In this document: piece after piece, positions 10,201-23,184 of the stretch
Layout: every line of letters starts with the position of its first letter
How positions within the stretch are numbered: position 1 is the stretch's first letter
Source: Crocodylus rhombifer
Taxonomy: Eukaryota > Chordata > Crocodylia > Crocodylidae
Reading direction: 5' to 3'
NCBI GenBank assembly: GCA_038503035.1
Contig: JAVSML010025537.1
Span: 251,626 to 315,625 of the forward strand
Length of the DNA stretch: 64,000 bases
Made by a program: the position numbers and the translations under genes
The notes under the pieces: generated by a model
What the model was told of the DNA's origin: nothing
The model's input: only the letters and a program-made list of their open reading frames with translations
Database searches by the model: none

Positions 10201-11759
10201 TTTTCACTGGCTGTTCACAGTAATCCTGTGACCAATATATATACTGAAATCTTCCTCAATCCTCAGCTATACAAAGGATATCCCCAACTTTTTGTCAGCA
10301 GGAAATTTCGTTAGTGCTCTTCTACCTTTGCTGGTCAGCAGCAGTAATCACAACTCTTTACTTGCCTACTGCACTGTCTTCCACAACAAGGGTCAGCTTC
10401 TATTGTTCTCAAGCAACACATCCAAAATAAAACTAGACAGCTAATTTCATGGAAGAGCTCCTGCATCCTTTTCATGGAAGTCTATTTAAAACCTTATTTC
10501 TAATCCAACTGGGGGAGAATACTAGAAAACTAAAGCACCACTGCTATGCAAAGTAAAGAGTAGACCACATTTTTTCCCTTGACAAATCTACTTAGTCAGT
10601 AGTTAACCTCATAGATTAACTGATTTAAAACGAGTATGTCTATATCATCGCTATCAAATGCCGATGAATTTGAGTCATATGAAAGGGTAAACAGTACAGT
10701 TTCAACATAGTTTTTTATTTTCCTTATATGATAGCTTCAATATGGTCTTTATACTACAAAAGTATACATGCCTATATGCGCACAGTCCTTAACAATATTA
10801 TTATAAAGAGAAGTTCTATTATTAGTTATCCCAAAAAAGCATTCCCTAGATTTCAACATACTTGGAAAAGAAGAATATTAATATAAATATTTTACATGTG
10901 TAGAACGTTTTTTTTCAGCCACAGAATCCCCAAAGACCTACACAAATACATACAATATGCAAATCACTACTGAAATACAGCCAAGTCTAGCAGCAGCCAA
11001 CTGGCATGCTTCATACTGCACATCTGAAAGGAAGGAAAAGTAATGTAGTTTCATAATATCAGTTTACTTATGCAATCTAAGTATTAGATGGCACTGCAAA
11101 GGCAATTATATTTTAAGACTCTAAATATTATGTGTGTGTGGGGAGATGGGAATCTTTGATTTGTAAAATAACACAATAGGGATTTCAAAACTAAAATTTC
11201 TATAAAAAGAAAGAAGATTAAAGTATAAATAGTTCTTTTTGCCACCAAGAAATACCATGGATTTGCTGTCACATCAGAATTATGGTATCTTCAATAATCT
11301 TGTCCAAACAACCATTGCTCCACTTTGTGTTACTGAAAGACAGACAGCTTATCACGATGACCAAAATGTCATTGCCATGTCATATGTTCGCGGCAGATAT
11401 ACGTAGTACATATGCAATATTAAGACACAAAGAATTTTCAGCCAGTCAAACTTTTAAGTCAATACACAGTGCAACCCTTTGCATCAGAGCCAATTCCATA
11501 GTAGCTTTTATTTGAGGTACAGGAAAGAGCAGAAACAAGTCTATTTATTCATGCAAATCCTTTAAGGTCATAAAAATGTTATTCACATGAATGTCACAAT
11601 GTATAACCAACACATTTCCAGATTAAAATCAGAACTGCATGCTATCAACAGTTGCATCTCAACTTGAAAACTCTGGTTTATGAAATGTTTTGATTAACGT
11701 ACCCCCTTTAAATCATACAACTTTGCCTCTGAGGAGTCATGTCACTTCCTTTTCATGTC
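10201..11759. other. AT-rich single-copy DNA
   Basis: No exon, RNA gene or transposon was recognised. Confidence 0.5.
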
Positions 11760-12010
11760 AATTCTCTGCACCACTGCATTGCCACAATCTGCGGTGGCCA
11801 CTAGAGCTCAAGTCAGACGGAGCCATCAAATCAATTATAACAGCCTGCCACTGTCTTACACCGACAACAAATGATTGATAACAAAACCTGCCTACTTTCA
11901 GTTCTCATCTGACAGCAACAAAACAGTCCCTGCCTGCTTTTACTGGCATTTGTCATAAATCAATAGCAATTTCATCACTCAGAAAGCTGCTGTCAGCTCT
12001 GCTCAGTCCA
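11760..12010. promoter_or_regulatory. Candidate conserved non-coding element
   Basis: This compositionally balanced, repeat-free stretch has dense homeodomain-type words (atcaaatcaattataa, aaatgattgataac, cataaatcaatagc) and little simple sequence. It looks like a vertebrate enhancer-type element. This is a guess from composition only; no conservation data were used. Confidence 0.25.
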
Positions 12011-14484
12011 TCTGGTTTCACTTTACCCTCATAATTTTTGAATATAACTATTCAGGAAGGTTAATACATGGTTGGTTTCTTTTTGAGACTTCTTACGCAC
12101 TGTAGTACAGCACTTTTGAAACATAAAGCATTAATAATTTTTGCCAATAGGAAAATAAATCTAAATTATTCTTACCATAGAAATTAAAAATATATCTATG
12201 TTCTATCTTTGAGGGGTGAGAGGACATTTCACTTTATTTGGTAACATTGTAATCTGATCCACAAAGAAACTGCTTCATTTCATCTGAAGTTCTGGCTCTG
12301 TAGTAATTAGTTTTAAGACCTTAAACAATGAAGAACTTCAATGCAATTCGTCAAGTATGAAGAGACACAGATATCAGTAAGGCCAAAAAATACAACTTGG
12401 TCACCAAGACAACAAAAGCAATAGTTCTTTGAAAATGCTTGTCCCTTCAAAAATGCAAATTCTGAAAAATATAAACTTATAAATGGATATTCAATTACAA
12501 AATTTACTCTATCAGTAGTGACCTGATGAAGTTTTAAAACAAGAAAGAAACTAAATATACTGCCATGTGGATATATATAATAATGGTAAAGAGGCTGTGA
12601 AATGCTGATCTGAAAGGAATCGCATTACAAAATGAATTAAAATCTATATTTGCATAGAACTAATGGCAAATATTCCAATTTTCTCAAAGTGCACTATAAA
12701 TAACAAGCTGCTGTTTTTGTTAAAGAGCTGTGTACTGTGGTATTTCACAGGTTATGGTGTAAACTTATACATATTTGTCCTTTGATACTCAATTTTGCAA
12801 TGCACAATTGTTTAGGCCAAAATAGAAAAATTAACAGCTGTTGCTAAAGTGATGAGCTGTTTTGATGTTCCAACTTTGCATTTTGTAAAGAAACAGTCCC
12901 AACCAGAATGATAATTCTACTTACCTTGCACTGTCTACAGTAAACCACAGTTTCAATCCACATATTGAATTGTATTTTTGATCCCCAGTATAAATACTAG
13001 TGAAGGTTTAGGATTGTATTAAACTAGAAAAAAAAAACAGTGTTCTTAATGGATAAAGGAACTGTGGATCTTGGCAGTTCATTCCAAGACTGACTGCAGT
13101 TTAGCTTCAGAAATGCTTTAGGTAATTATTTTTAGCAAGTCAGTAGAGAATAGTCCCATATGATTCCTAATTTTCTGACATGAAATACTACAACATACAC
13201 TGTCTTGGGGAGGTCATAATACCGACTGATGTAGGATGGAACATGGAGTCTTGCCACCTGCAAGTAATTAACATTATCATGAACACTGACAATATTCCCT
13301 ATGCTAAATCCTAAGGGAGGCATGTAAGAGCACAGCACAATGAGCCTGAGTAGCCACAACAGGTTCTTGACTGATTTATGACATGTGACTTTATAAGAAT
13401 GTAATAAATAGTGTCAGGGTAGCTTTACCTCATTTCCCTTTTTGTTGTCTTTGAGCACATTGCCCATTATGTGTTAAGCCCTGGCCCTAACCCGTTTTGG
13501 GGTGGTATCTTAACAGCCTGACTCTTTGACCAGGATATGCTATCTATGTATATCAACCACCTATGAACCTCATAAACACAATTAAAGCTTTCTTCTTAAG
13601 TCATCACAATTTACTTGGGCAAACCTGTATCCTCTTGCACGCTCATACCCCAGCCAGCGCTGGTCAACAACCTGTGCACTGCAGCAGAGTAAAGAACTCC
13701 ACCATAGGATAGTACTTGCATCAGGCAGTAGTATCCTACAGCAGAGTTAATTAGTTTACTCCAGACTAAGAGCACAGCTCGTGTAGACGGTAATGCTTTA
13801 CTGCAGAGCTACCTAATTAGTCAACTTGCAGTACAACGCATGTACGGATACTCCCCAAAAAATCCAAAGTGAAAAGACCTTCTTTGTCTTTCTCTGCAAT
13901 CTAGTTAAAACTTCTATAGAGAGGCACATCCACTTACATACATAGCACAGGAACCATAAATACTAGTTACAGAGACATCCATTTCCTAATGATTAAAAAG
14001 CACTTATACACTTGTCATGAATAATAGTTTGAAAGTATTTGAAACTTATTCTTAGAAAGGAATATGCTACAAATGGTTTGCCCCTATGAAAGTAAGCCTT
14101 TATATTCTAGTTAGGCTAAATTTCTCCAATTTACCTTTTCACTTCTAGATGCAAGGTTCTCTGGAAGATAGTTTATAGGAAACAGGTATTTTTGGAGAAC
14201 AAGTTGCAGTAATAAGCTAGGAGGTTAAGTAACAGTACATATGATAACTATTTCTCAGATGAGATCTCAGTACTGCTAACCATTTACTGAAAACACAAGC
14301 TTGCAGCCAGCAAAAAGAAAGATCCTTCCTGTATGTACTATATTAATACTGTTCCCATATTGTGGACATATCAAGAAATATGAAGGAGAAGGATGGACAG
14401 TAATTTTGAAATATTACACTCAAAGAATTTATTCACTAAATTTATAGGAGATGAAGGCTTTTTTCTTTGGGATGAAAAACTATG
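12011..14484. other. AT-rich single-copy DNA
   Basis: Nothing was recognised except a weak inverted-repeat look at 13665-13850 (gcagcagagtaaag and ctttactgcagagc), possibly an old MITE. Confidence 0.45.
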
Positions 14485-15125
14485 TAGTGCCAGGTACAGA
14501 CATTACACAACTGGTATACATGATTAGAAATCGGTCTAAACCTGTAACAGAACCAAAGTTCAGTGCACACAGACTGGTTTAAAAATGGTAGGATCCAGTT
14601 TAAGATCAACCTGGATGGGTGTAGTATCAGACTTAAGCAATTTAGGTTAGACTGATCTATCAAGCTTCTGTACCAGACTGCCTCTTGACACAAGTTAGGT
14701 GGTAGTCTGCTGGCATCTCGCTTCCCCACTCTCACAGAGACATGCACTGGAACTGGGCTGGCACTCGGCTGCTTAGAGCTGTCAGCTGCAGGCGAGGGGC
14801 AGGAAGCATCTGTAGCTCTATATTTTTCCATCACTATACAACGTACTCAGGCTTGTGGGGCAGGGATGGGTGCTCTGCAGAAGGAAAGATCAGGCTCCTT
14901 GGAGCTCCAGTGAATGGAAGATAGCAGCAACAAGGCAGGGCAGGGAAAGCAGAGTGAGTGAGTGGCAGCTGAAGGCTGCTGTACACTGTATGTGTGTGGG
15001 GCCTGTCAGGACAGGGAGCAGAGCTGTAGCTGCTGCTTACCCGTGCCACTGTTGCTGCCACTTGGTGGAGCATGGAGTTTCGGCTGCTGATGGAGTCAAT
15101 TGACTTCATGCCTCAACAGAATCTA
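14485..15125. mobile_element. Palindromic DNA repeat, copy 1 (acagacattacaca family)
   Basis: The left part, 14489-14685, matches the repeats at 21.89 kb and 37.62 kb: gtacagacattacac, cctgtaacagaac, ttcagtgcacac, agtatcagacttaa, and a closing inverted copy cttctgtacc. The arms are inverted repeats of each other, about 190 bp end to end. GC-rich sequence follows. Overlapping open frames at 14442-15109 are not genes. Confidence 0.6.
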
Positions 15126-17489
15126 CCTGATTCCTGCTAATCATTCTAGAGGTGTAAACAATCTTCTTTTTAAGGACCTTGACATTCCACTGATCAAGCT
15201 ATCCTTTTTTCAGCATTTTTGATGTTTGTTAACTACCCACAGCCCTGCATGCTTTTTAACCTTTTTCAAAATCCTAGTTCTTCTCATGAAACTAACAACT
15301 AGTTTCAGCTTTTGGTGGAACAGCCAAGAGCTGCTGACAATTCAGCTGTGAAAAGGTTAAAACTGTAGGCTTTATCTGCGCAGGAAAGGGAAGATGAGTG
15401 AACTAAGTTCAGGTTCTGTTTCTTTTCTACGCAGACATACCTCTGGGGACAAAAATACCTTTTCTCCATTCTGCCCTCCCAAAAGTAAAGTGCGTATCTT
15501 ATTTTGGGAGGTATGGTGCATGAGAGAATGGAGTATCACGGAGCTATGCCCTGATGCCAACCCTTGAAAATAATCTGGAAATCAGTTAGTGGAATAGTAA
15601 ACAGTAGTACAGAAAACTTAATGAGTATTCTGCACATTCTGCACTAACAGCAATTTCTGAGTAGTTTAAAAAGTTTGAAGCGTGATAAAGATATCTGGTA
15701 ATAATCCTCAAAGTACCCAAGACCCAAGGCAACATTTAAAATAAAAAGGAAGCACCCATACTTCCTATTACTTGCACTAGTATTCTTGAGAATTACCTGT
15801 AAATTCGCTTGCAGATAGAGATTGACAGTACTCCTTTAATTGAGGGCAAACAATTTTACATGTGTCTTCTTACTGTTGCTTCCATTCTATAAACATATTG
15901 TTAGCCTTAGCTGGTTCAAGTCCCTGCCAGCAAGTCTCTATCATCCCTCAAGTTTCTGTCACTCCACATTTTGTAACAAAGAAGATGGAAATGAAGAAGT
16001 GTCAGCAGCATTTCAAACTCACACACCTCTTATTCAAATACATATTGAGTGAGGCCATGAGACAAAACCCTAGAAGGCAGCAAGAGCCTGATGACCTGAC
16101 CTCTGGATAGAAGAGAAATTGTACAACTGAGACCTCTCAGAAGGAAAAGGGGAAAAAAGGCAGCCAAGAATGTGTTATGGTTTGCAAAGAATTAACAAAT
16201 TATCAGTGTAGAAATAGGCACCGTAAAGGAAGTGAAACTGAAATACCTAGTACCTGTGAGAACTCATTTATTACTGCCCCTGTAAGGGGCAGGGAAGGGA
16301 GAGAGTGGGGGAGGGTGGGGGGAGTGTCAAAGTTTGAAGTTGCAGAACTCGGAAAGAATATGGCCAACGCAGATACAGAGCAATGGAGTAAAAAATAGAT
16401 GATGAACTAACAACAATGGATACCTAATGTGAATTCTCTAAAATACTCAAATCTCAGAATACTCTGTAGCCAGGTAGATATTTTTCTCAGAATGACAGAC
16501 TTCAAATCTCTGCTCTGAATAGAGACTAGTTTTGAACCTCAGTGTGCTATCAGGCTGTGAGGTACTCTGATAGAGGTCTTCCTAAATCCCTCCTACTGGA
16601 GCTATTCCATGTTATATAAACATTTACTGGGCAAGAATATGACTCTAGCCAAGTGATGAGATATGCAAATGAATCGTGTGACACCTGGTTTTAAGGCACT
16701 GCTCTTGTGAACGCTTAATCATTCTCAAAAGAGGAGAAATAAAACTGGATGTCATAGATACTACCCCCCCAGCTGGGGGTGGCATTTGCTTAGCATCTCC
16801 ATGGTTTTGCCTGGTTTTGGTGCTCCCCCTGAAACAGCCTAGGCATGGCTTCTAAAGTTTGGGGGCAGGAGTTGGAGGAAGAAAAGGAAGGAAAGGGAGG
16901 GATAACTTGTCTTCTAACTCTATAGTCCCTGGCTTTTTGATTCCTTGAGCCTACCCTTTATCTGTAGCTCTTATGCGGAAAGCTACCTTTCAGTTCAGCT
17001 CCCAAGAGAGGGAAACTGCAACTCAAACAACAAAGAAGTGAATTTCTCTTCCATTAAGGCAGATAGTGCACGAAAGGTCAGAGCAGGAGACTCTCTGGCC
17101 TGTTCAAAGTCCCTCTGCCCCCAGTGAGCTCTGAATGGCCCCTTGTTTCTGACACTGACTCCTTGTTTGCTTTATCTATTGCTATCTCTCCTGGACGCAG
17201 CCTGGGTGTTGCATGCAATTCAACCTTTGATGAAATGTCAACAAAGGTATTCAAAACTCCTTTGATAGTGGAAGTTCATCTGGTCTCTCCCACAGCCCCA
17301 TGGCCTAATAAGGACACATCCTACTAGTCTTTTATACCTATAAAAGTTTTCTTAAATACATACTTCTCCAACTTAAAATCAAAGACAATGCTCCCATTAG
17401 CTATAAAACAACCAATCAAATTAATTCAACTTTAGTTCAAAGGGGGAAGCTTAAAAGATTTTAAAACAATTTTAGAAGGATGAAAGGAA
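15126..17489. other. Single-copy DNA
   Basis: No recognised exon or transposon. A G-rich run occurs at 16297-16322. Short open frames in this interval lack family features. Confidence 0.5.
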
Positions 17490-17889
17490 CTGGCACCTCT
17501 GCTCAGGGTCAGACCTATTGCTACATTTGGAATTAGGAGGGAACTTTACCCTTTGTCATATTATCATGGCCTGTGAAGGTGTTTGCCTTCTGCAGTAGAG
17601 GGTGTAATCCCCTGCCTTGGTTCTCTCAAGTGTATTTTAACAACCATCTTCTGTCCTTGGATACAGCAGGACATCAACAGGGACCTCATCCCCCTGCTTT
17701 ACTTCTGGCAGCTTAGAGTGTCCGTGGGCAATGTTCCTGGTACTTGTGCAACAAAGCTATTTGTGCAGTTTCAGGATTAGATTAGACAAACTCTCACATT
17801 GGACAGTTTAGATCAGGGTGATCCTGCAAGAGTTTGGACTATGACTTCCGGAGGTCTCTTGCAGCCCTGTTTTTTCTATGATTCTATGA
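17490..17889 (+). mobile_element. CR1-type LINE 3' UTR fragment
   Basis: The sequence ctcagggtcagacctattgc followed by ggaattaggagggaacttta matches the GGGTCAG...GGAAGGAATTTT block of sauropsid CR1 3' UTRs. The copy ends with ggaggtctcttgcagccctg and ttctatgattctatgac, the octamer-repeat CR1 terminus. It is plus-strand and contains no ORF2. Confidence 0.75.
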
Positions 17890-19048
17890 CAATTCCTACC
17901 AGCTTCAAATCCCCCATCAAGAGATGAGATATTTAACTCTGGCCCTCTCACCTCAATCCACCAATATTCTGAAAAAAACAGATTCCTTGGACCAGAGCCA
18001 ATCTACTGTTCTTGGATGAACCCATTTGAATGGAAGACTATCAAGGTTAGCACGGTTATACTCTATACACAAGGATTTCACTTGATTCACAGCGCAGGAA
18101 ATTTCATCTCATTTTGTATGAATGCAGAAAAAGAAATAAGGTCAGTTCATGCTGGCTTTATTTCTTTCCTTTTTTTAAACAAAATATATTTAAGGTCTGA
18201 ACATTTGGATTTACAAAAATATGTATGCATAGGCCTAGCCAATTCTATATTTCACATAGTTCCGCAAAGCACGCACATTACAAATATCAGCATCTGTAGA
18301 GATATGAATCTTGTTTTCACCTTTGTAAAACAAGTGAAAACAATTCTATTTTGATTAAAATCTTTACTTCTAAATGGAATTTGAATTTCTGGATCCTTTG
18401 TGGTTTATACTGGATTCAATCTTTTAATTTATAATTTAATTTCCTTTTTAGGGAATTCACTCTCTTATCAAAGGCCAAGGAGGGTATATTACTAAAATGT
18501 ACAGTTTTTCTAGTAAATGCATATTTAAATTTGAATAAATACTATGCATATATGAGATTGATTTACTCAAATTCACCCAAATAATTAAATCTTTTGTGCA
18601 GGAAATTACATTTCTATTATTAAGCATGCTTTGGTATATATTAATTATCTAGTATGTATTAGGGACTTGATTACATACAACATAATATTTAAGCATTTTT
18701 CAAACTAAAGAAATTTGGCTGTCTCAGCAATTAAACACAACGAGTTTGGCTAATAAGCATTACTCTGCATTTGAACACTAAGGGTAGTGTTACATGCTAC
18801 CTTTAAACCATCATAAAATCACTTAAAACATAAGTGTTCACCTATTCAAGGGTATTAACCTGTGCTAAGTACCCTCTAAATATTTTCAAGTTATGCAAAT
18901 TCAGGCAAGGGTTATCTTTGATTCATTTTATCCAGGTCATTCCAGAGGATTTTCAGTCTGCTCTGGGGATATAAAATGCCCTATTTCCATTCTTTCAGCA
19001 TCCCAGGATACACCACTCCCAACTCTTCCCACTCCTTTGCTTTGTGGG
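17890..19048. other. AT-rich single-copy DNA
   Basis: Nothing recognised. A 112-residue open frame at 18016-18354 (plus) has no recognisable domain. Confidence 0.45.
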
Positions 19049-19463
19049 CAGGGACCTACTTAATTTGTGGTTTTGCAGATTGTCCGTGAAATCCGCAAAA
19101 AACAAACAAACAAAGCCCTTAAAAAGAAAATGCTAACTCCTCAGTGGGAGCCCAGGGTCCTCACTGCCAGGAGGGGAAGGTACCAGCCAGCAGGGCAGCA
19201 CAAAGGGCAGAAGACAAGACAGCAGCTGCCTCCTCATCCCTCTTGGGGCCTCTCTCTAAATTAGTGCTGAAGGGCGGGACTGTACAAAGGACAGCAAGCA
19301 ATCAAGTTGGTGGCTGCCCCATGTACCTTCTCCACCCAAGGCCCCTCCACCAATCAGCACCAAGGGTTGGGGCCACCAAGAAATGATTGCAAAAATTGGA
19401 TCTGCAAGCTGTGAGCAGGCTGCGGGAAACCCTTTGTCTTGTCATGATTTAGGTAAGTCCCTA
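19049..19463. mobile_element. hAT-like element, taggga-terminus family
   Basis: The left end gggacctacttaatttgtgg is matched in inverted orientation by the right end, whose reverse complement is tagggacttacctaaatcat. The left end also resembles the reverse complement of the right end of the element at 54174-54780, so the two are related. The interior is GC-rich. No clear target duplication. Confidence 0.65.
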
Positions 19464-19529
19464 CCTATGGCAGACTTTCAACCCCCCTGACTTCTACTGT
19501 CCCAAGCCAACTCCCCCGCAGAAAGTAGA

Positions 19530-19735
19530 AAATGCATACAGCAATCCCATTGGGTCTCAGCTCAGTTCCAGTGTAGCATGCAGCAAGATTGCTGGGTCTC
19601 AACTCTGCCTTGATGTGAGTGCTAACCTAAGTCCTGCCCCAATGTGGCATACAGCAAATCTGCTGGGTCTCAGCTTTGACCTGCAGTGAACTTGCTTGGT
19701 CTCAGCTCTGCCCCGATAGAGTTCTGCACTACCCA
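19530..19735. repeat. Degenerate tandem repeat with ctgggtctcagct
   Basis: Variants of cagcaa-t-ctgggtctcagctctgcc recur four times at about 19542, 19580, 19659 and 19695. The spacing is irregular (about 36 to 79 bp). Confidence 0.6.
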
Positions 19736-20394
19736 ACCTGCCTGTCCTCCTCCCCACAACCTGATCCCAATTCAGTGAAATGCATGAAAGACTTGGGTCC
19801 TTTATTTATTTTTCACTCCTTTCTCTTCACTCCACTCCCCTGTGCATTCACGTCAAAAAGGTTTGGTTTTTTTTCCCCAAGATTTTTCTCTTTCTACCTA
19901 CAGCTTCAGCTGTCTGCAAAGTGAGGGAAGCCACATCACCCATAGAGGGAAGCTACCGCATCCCAAGCTACATGCCACCCTCCCCCGCCACCCCAGGGGA
20001 GGGATCAAATCCTGGCTCCTGTCCATGCCCCTGCTCACTAGAGCTCTAGAGGAAAAACAGTTGTGAAGGTCTGAAATGGCATTAAGCCTTATCTGTGATT
20101 GCTCGGAAACTGTTCTGACTTTATGATGGCCTAACATTCCACAGATTTAAAATGTTTTAAAGGTAACCTGTAACAGCACCCTTTAAGAATCTGTATTTAA
20201 AGTATTTTATTATGCAATAGCTAATTTTGTACACTTTTTTCAGTCTTTTCTCCCTAAAATACTAAAATTAGTTAAGATTTCCTATGCACTAAATTGGTTG
20301 CCAAGGTTCGTTTTTGAATAATACCTAGTATTTCTTTAGTTTAAATAGTACAAAGAGATATCCTAAACAAGGAGTGAGGGCTCTCTTCTGAGAC

Positions 20395-20545
20395 CTTTTA
20401 CTGGACCAATTCATCTAAGGAGGAAGGGTAGTTTCTACCTGACAGCATGTATACCTTCTCTCCCAGCTACACAGTTGGTCTAGTGAAAAAAAACCCTTAC
20501 CTCTGCTACATTCCTGGACCATCAGGGCTACAACAATATGCTAAC
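20395..20545 (+). mobile_element. Degraded PLE 3' tail
   Basis: It contains ccttttactggaccaattca, then cacagttggtctagtg and ggaccatcagggctacaac. These parallel the PLE tail at 1840-1920 (cagttggtctaataaaag ... gaccaacagggctacaac). No coding part is left. Confidence 0.65.
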
Positions 20546-20929
20546 CCCATTTTATTTAAAATATTTTATTTAATTTTTAATATTCAAAAATGAAAAGCAT
20601 TCAGTCATTCGATGAAAAAAGTTTCAACCTGAAGCACATTTTGACAGGCAAGTCTAAAATAAAGGTCGATAAAGAGAACTCTAAAACACTTAACTAGAGT
20701 GGTGCAAATGGTGCCATTTTAATACCTTTGTGAATCACACACAATAGGTACTAGTCTAATGATTTTTCTTGCCTAAGGCCACACTAATGTAGTTTCAAAA
20801 TGAAAATAAAAGCAACACTTGTTGCCTGGCTGAAGCTTTTGGGCCTCTCATTCTTGAATTCAGGCATATATTAACAGTTGCAGAGATCTGCCTAAAACCT
20901 ATCTCCGAGGGCTGGTGTCAAATTAATCT
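20546..20929. other. AT-rich single-copy DNA
   Basis: Nothing recognised between the PLE tail and the candidate regulatory stretch. Confidence 0.5.
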
Positions 20930-21320
20930 CCATGTCATCAGTATCATCTCAAAAGGGCTTAAACAGTCCTCTTCCCCCACTCCTTCACCTCCTAAGTCCC
21001 CGATCAACAGTTGTTGGTGTTCGAGTCAAGCTGTGCTTCTGCCCACACAGTGGCACTGTCAGCACTGTCGACTGCTCAAACAATTTTTTAAACAGAGCAG
21101 CCGGTTGCCTTCAGCAGCAATGCTTTTGGGGGCACTCCCTGCTGTTTGCCCAGAGACTCTGGCTGCTCTACAACTGTGCTAGTTAAGGGAGCGACAGAAG
21201 GAACAACAAATGGCTACAATTAGCATTCACCCTGCTCCTGCAACAGAATTTCATTGCTATGGCAACTGGAGTTGCCCAGACGACATAGGGCTTTGGCTGA
21301 GGCTAGTATAGGACATTACA
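20930..21320. promoter_or_regulatory. Candidate regulatory element with an RFX X-box
   Basis: Repeat-free, moderately GC sequence in AT-rich surroundings. attgctatggcaac at 21253-21266 is one base from the palindromic RFX X-box (GTTGCYATGGCAAC), and an extra half-site gttgcc follows at 21271-21276. RFX factors drive ciliary and MHC-II genes (general knowledge). A function here is inference from one motif. Confidence 0.3.
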
Positions 21321-21884
21321 AGCACTACCAAACATAATAGCCTCAGTTCAGGCTAATACACTTACTCAGTGGCACTTTAGATCTTTGTCTTTATTTCCGA
21401 GTTTAATTAATAAAAGATGGTTTTCTTAATTTTTTTCTAATTGACACTATGTCTCTGACTGGTTTAATAACTGCAAACATTTGAAGTACCTTTATTATTC
21501 TTTCCTTTGTATACAGCCATAAAAATATTTGGAATACAGCCAGACAGCCAAATTCAAGAAGTCCTTCCAAATATGCTAATTTTGTCACAGGTGGTATACA
21601 TTTATTTCATAGCAACTGATGGAGAGAGAGAGAAAAAAAAGATTTATTCCTAAATAACAGAGCAGCAATATAGAAGAGGAGTAAAAGCAGAAACAAGGGT
21701 GGGCAGTGGTCTGCATGATGAGCCGAGATAAGAGGAAGGTGGCTATAATGTAATTATTCCATTACATCATAAAGTGGGTAAAACAGAAAGAGTTGTTAAT
21801 TTAGTTAAATTTGAATTAACTGAAAATATTTTACCAGAAACTAAAATGCATAAATAGAAAGTGCCATAAGCATTCTTCAAGGCT

Positions 21885-22375
21885 AGGGACAGACACTACA
21901 CATAAGATGGCATAAGTGATCGGAAACCAGTTCAAATCTATAATGCTACAGAAGTTCAGTGCACATGAACTGCTTTCAAAGTGGGTAAAACAGTTTAAGA
22001 AAAGCCTGCATGGATGCAGTATCAGATTTAACTGATTTAAGTTAAATAGGTTTATTGAACTTCTGTCCCAGATCCCCTCCAAATTCAAGTTAACTCTAGT
22101 CCCCCACCATCCCAGGATGCTTTGTACCTTCCCTCTCCCCTTGCAGTATGGGTGGGCTAGCCTTGGCCCAAGCTGCCTGCTCCAGTCAATCAGGAAAGCA
22201 TGCACTAGCATCCTCTGGCTTCTGGCCTTGACCACTGAAGACATGTGACTGCATTTCCAGAATCAAAAGTGAATGTCTGTTCACTCACTTATTGGTTTAA
22301 TCTAGAATGCTTAGGCTAACTTGCAAAGATTGAATCAATTCAGCCTCGTTCTTTTTGACTGACTGTATTTACAGA
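21885..22375. mobile_element. Palindromic DNA repeat, copy 2
   Basis: It starts gctagggacagacactacac and includes atgctacagaagttcagtgc and gcagtatcagatttaactga. An inverted closing copy ttgaacttctgtccc follows near 22064. It then continues with tagtcccccaccatcccagg and ends with caaagattgaatcaattcag. All segments parallel the repeat at 37.62-40.07 kb in the same order. Confidence 0.7.
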
Positions 22376-22391
22376 AAACTTAGCCACACAC

Positions 22392-22627
22392 AAGTCAGGA
22401 AGTTGCCATGAATTTTTAAGCTTTTGAAAATATCTTGAAATTAGTTTGGGATTTATCAAAATGAGATTTACTTTAATATAGATATATATGATACACATCT
22501 ATTCTAGTAATATATATCTATATTAGAGTAAAATCTCATTTGGATAAACTCAGTATTATCAACAAGACCCCAAACTAATGTCAAGATATTTTCAAAGATT
22601 TAAATATTAATGACAGCTTCCTGACTT
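22392..22627. repeat. Large imperfect palindrome, about 236 bp
   Basis: aagtcaggaag at 22392-22402 pairs with cttcctgactt at 22617-22627. Pairing continues inward through gaaaatatcttga / tcaagatattttc and ttagtttggg / cccaaactaa, then aaaatgagattta, to atagatatatat / atatatatctat near the centre at about 22510. Arms are about 118 bp with a few indels. It could be a palindromic MITE or an inverted duplication; no target duplication was seen. Confidence 0.85.
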
Positions 22628-23184
22628 ACATAAAATATAAAGATTCCTTTAGAAAATTCAGTTAAATTTCCTGTAGTTGAGTCAAAGCATTGGTTGGTGG
22701 TTAAATGCACCAAGCAAGAGACATATATACTTGCATACTCCAGGAGTAGGCCAGTGCTGAAGTTGCAGTTACCATAAGTTCACTGTCTTGTAAATGCTGG
22801 AACATGGTGCAGAAAAAGTTATCCATACTTTCACAGCAAAGGAGAGTGCAATTCCCACATAAATGAGCACAGCCAAAAAAAGAAAAAAGGTAAAACAAAA
22901 ATGAACTTAAAGGAGAAATCAAAATTAGATTTCTTTTAGCTGGAAAGTATTATATCCATATGCTCAGTATCCCCAAACCTTGATTCATTCTCAACAGGCA
23001 ATGCATTGAGAACACTAGGGGACTAACTTTGCTGAAGATTTTTTTAAACTAATAAAACCCTGACCTGTATTGGTTCTGATTTATAAGGTTATCACTTATT
23101 GAGTACAAATTAGTAAATTCTCATTTTTCTGAAAACTAAAAATAGAGATTTGCTTTTTCAGCAATGGTGTCAATGGTGTTAGAC
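22628..23184. other. AT-rich single-copy DNA
   Basis: Nothing recognised. The A-rich tract near 22876-22890 is simple sequence. Confidence 0.5.
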
